Shown here piece after piece: positions 63,171-64,000 of a stretch of 64,000 nt of DNA. Source of the stretch: CAISIP01 sp038326025 (GTDB lineage Bacteria; Pseudomonadota; Gammaproteobacteria; Burkholderiales; Burkholderiaceae_C). The position numbers and the translations under genes were made by a program. Where the stretch lies: assembly GCA_038326025.1 (NCBI GenBank), contig JBBQJP010000001.1:135060-199059 (forward strand), written 5' to 3'. How positions within the stretch are numbered: position 1 is the first letter of the stretch; every line of letters starts with the position of its first letter. The notes under the pieces were generated by a model. The model was given only the letters and a program-made list of their open reading frames with translations. It did not search any database and was not told the DNA's origin.

Positions 63171-63192
63171 TCCAATGAGGAATGAGCCTGAA
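63171..63192 (+). repeat. IS end repeat, copy 2
   Basis: TCCAATGAGGAATGAGCCTG plus AA, the second of the paired direct repeats ahead of the transposase gene. Confidence 0.8.
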
Positions 63193-63235
63193 CGGCGAAT
63201 CTGGGATCAGGAGAGAGGGGTTGATCATCACAAGG

Positions 63236-64000
63236 ATGGTGGTCAACATGGACGAGTCAAAGCTGTCGACGATTGAGCAGATCGAGGCATTCCTGGGCGC
63301 GAGTGGGCAGGTGGCGTTTGCGGCGCACGCAGGCGACACCGAGCGCTACGCGCACATCAGCCGGGTCCTGCGCCGCTTCGACTACCCCCGGCGCGGCAAG
63401 CGCGAGCGTGGCGTGCTGCTGGCCTATTTGCGCCACACCAGCGGCTACAGCCGCTCTCAGCTCACGCGGCTGGTGCGGCAGTGGGAGGGCAACCGGCTGG
63501 CCCCCGTGCCCCTGGTCAAGCACTACGGCGCGCCGGCGGCCCCTTTTGCCCGCAAGTACACGCCCGGCGATGTGGCGCTGCTCGTGGAGATGGACCGCGC
63601 CCACGAGGACGTGTGCGGCCCGGCCATCGTTCACCTGCTTGCGCGCGCCTACAGCGTGTATGGCGATGCGCGTTATGAACGCCTGGCCACGCTGTCCGTC
63701 TCGCACCTGTACAACCTGCGCAAGAGCACCGGCTACCTGGCCCGCCGGATACGCTTTACCAAGACCCGTCCCGTGTGCAACCCCATCGGCGTGCGCCGCG
63801 CACCACGACCCCATGGGCGCGCCGGCTTTGTACGCATCGACACGGTCCACCAGGGCGATCTCGATGGCATCAAGGGGGTCTACCACATCACCTGTGTAGA
63901 CGCGGTGAGCCAGTGGCAGGTGCAGGCCTGCGTGCAGGGCCTCAGCGAGGCATTCCTGCTGCCCGTGCTGGCCCTGGTGATCTCCCAGTTTCCGTTTGAG
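63236..64000 (+). CDS. Integrase-core transposase (C-terminal part beyond window)
   Basis: The frame opens at ATG 63236 (a second in-frame ATG at 63248 is equally likely) and is uninterrupted to base 64000, about 255 codons. The N-terminal half has helix-turn-helix character (SGYSRSQLTRLVRQWEG, KYTPGDVALLVEMDRAHEDV). The catalytic integrase (rve) core begins with RAGFVRIDTVHQGDLDG, whose Asp is the first of the DDE triad, and continues to the second Asp in YHITCVDAVSQWQVQACVQG. The third (Glu) lies beyond the window. The closest resemblance I recall is to a group of integrase-type transposases common in betaproteobacteria; IS family name left open. Confidence 0.88.
   Translation, partial: MVVNMDESKLSTIEQIEAFLGASGQVAFAAHAGDTERYAHISRVLRRFDYPRRGKRERGVLLAYLRHTSGYSRSQLTRLVRQWEGNRLAPVPLVKHYGAPAAPFARKYTPGDVALLVEMDRAHEDVCGPAIVHLLARAYSVYGDARYERLATLSVSHLYNLRKSTGYLARRIRFTKTRPVCNPIGVRRAPRPHGRAGFVRIDTVHQGDLDGIKGVYHITCVDAVSQWQVQACVQGLSEAFLLPVLALVISQFPFE

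Larger units (their letters stand above)
63120..64000 (+). mobile_element. Left part of an insertion sequence (right end beyond window)
   Basis: Contains two related 22-base repeats followed by a transposase gene reading toward the window edge. The outer terminus cannot be fixed without the other end; it lies near 63120-63136. Inserted about 55-70 bases upstream of the aminotransferase start. Confidence 0.75.

Overview
The window is about 64 kb of GC-rich chromosomal DNA from a betaproteobacterium, most likely of the order Burkholderiales. This is inferred from gene content and order: rluB-scpB, rluD/bamD, odhA-odhB-lpd followed by zapE, aceE-aceF-lpdA with a lipoylated E3, a PAS kinase/FixJ-type pair divergent from aceE, ispF-ispD/mfd, rpiA/pyrD, ompR-envZ, and a PEP-CTERM protein beside a PrsT-type TPR lipoprotein. 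Most of it is densely packed core genome. I see no rRNA, tRNA, CRISPR array or prophage.

Layout. 1-8.1 kb: rRNA pseudouridine synthases (RluB, cut by the left edge; RluD), ScpB, the outer-membrane assembly lipoprotein BamD, a YoaA/DinG helicase, a YdcH-family protein, a PP2C phosphatase, a small secreted protein and ZapE. 8.2-13.8 kb: the 2-oxoglutarate dehydrogenase operon, minus strand. 13.8-18.7 kb: an atypical island with about 1.1 kb lacking a convincing gene, then a lower-GC PEP-CTERM protein gene with a sigma-54-like promoter and a strong terminator, then the large TPR lipoprotein PrsT. 19-25 kb: PrpE, a PQQ-dependent sugar dehydrogenase, an AcuI-type reductase, an NlpC/P60 peptidase and an alpha/beta hydrolase. 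25.1-31.6 kb: the pyruvate dehydrogenase operon (minus), with a membrane PAS histidine kinase and FixJ-like regulator divergent from it. 35-46.5 kb: folD, oligopeptidase A, a DUF4124-glutaredoxin protein, rpiA/pyrD, an LhgO-like oxidase, a SIMPL protein, a small secreted protein, ompR-envZ and ispF-ispD. 46.6-50.8 kb: mfd and serB. 50.9-53.3 kb: a LysR regulator, a LapA-like membrane protein, a BON lipoprotein and a small unknown. 53.4-58.2 kb: the prkA-yeaH-spoVR stress operon. 58.2-63.1 kb: a Tat-exported PhoD-type phosphatase, an MFS transporter, a type-2-like lumazine synthase and a class V aminotransferase. 63.1 kb to the end: the left part of an insertion sequence with an integrase-fold transposase.

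How it fits together. Two 2-oxoacid dehydrogenase complexes, each with its own E3, link glycolysis to the TCA cycle. PrpE and AcuI suggest C3 acyl-CoA handling (propionate, possibly acrylate or 3-hydroxypropionate). BamD, OmpR-EnvZ, SIMPL, BON, LapA-like and NlpC/P60 proteins serve the envelope. PrkA-YeaH-SpoVR is a conserved stationary-phase/stress module whose molecular function is still poorly defined.

The least explained stretch is the PEP-CTERM/PrsT island: an apparent exosortase substrate and the system's TPR protein without an exosortase in the window, a candidate RpoN promoter, reduced GC, and an adjacent region that may hold decayed coding sequence. No clearly new multi-gene system is evident. 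The best leads are this island, the kinase/regulator divergent from the pyruvate dehydrogenase operon, and the inverted repeat in front of ompR.
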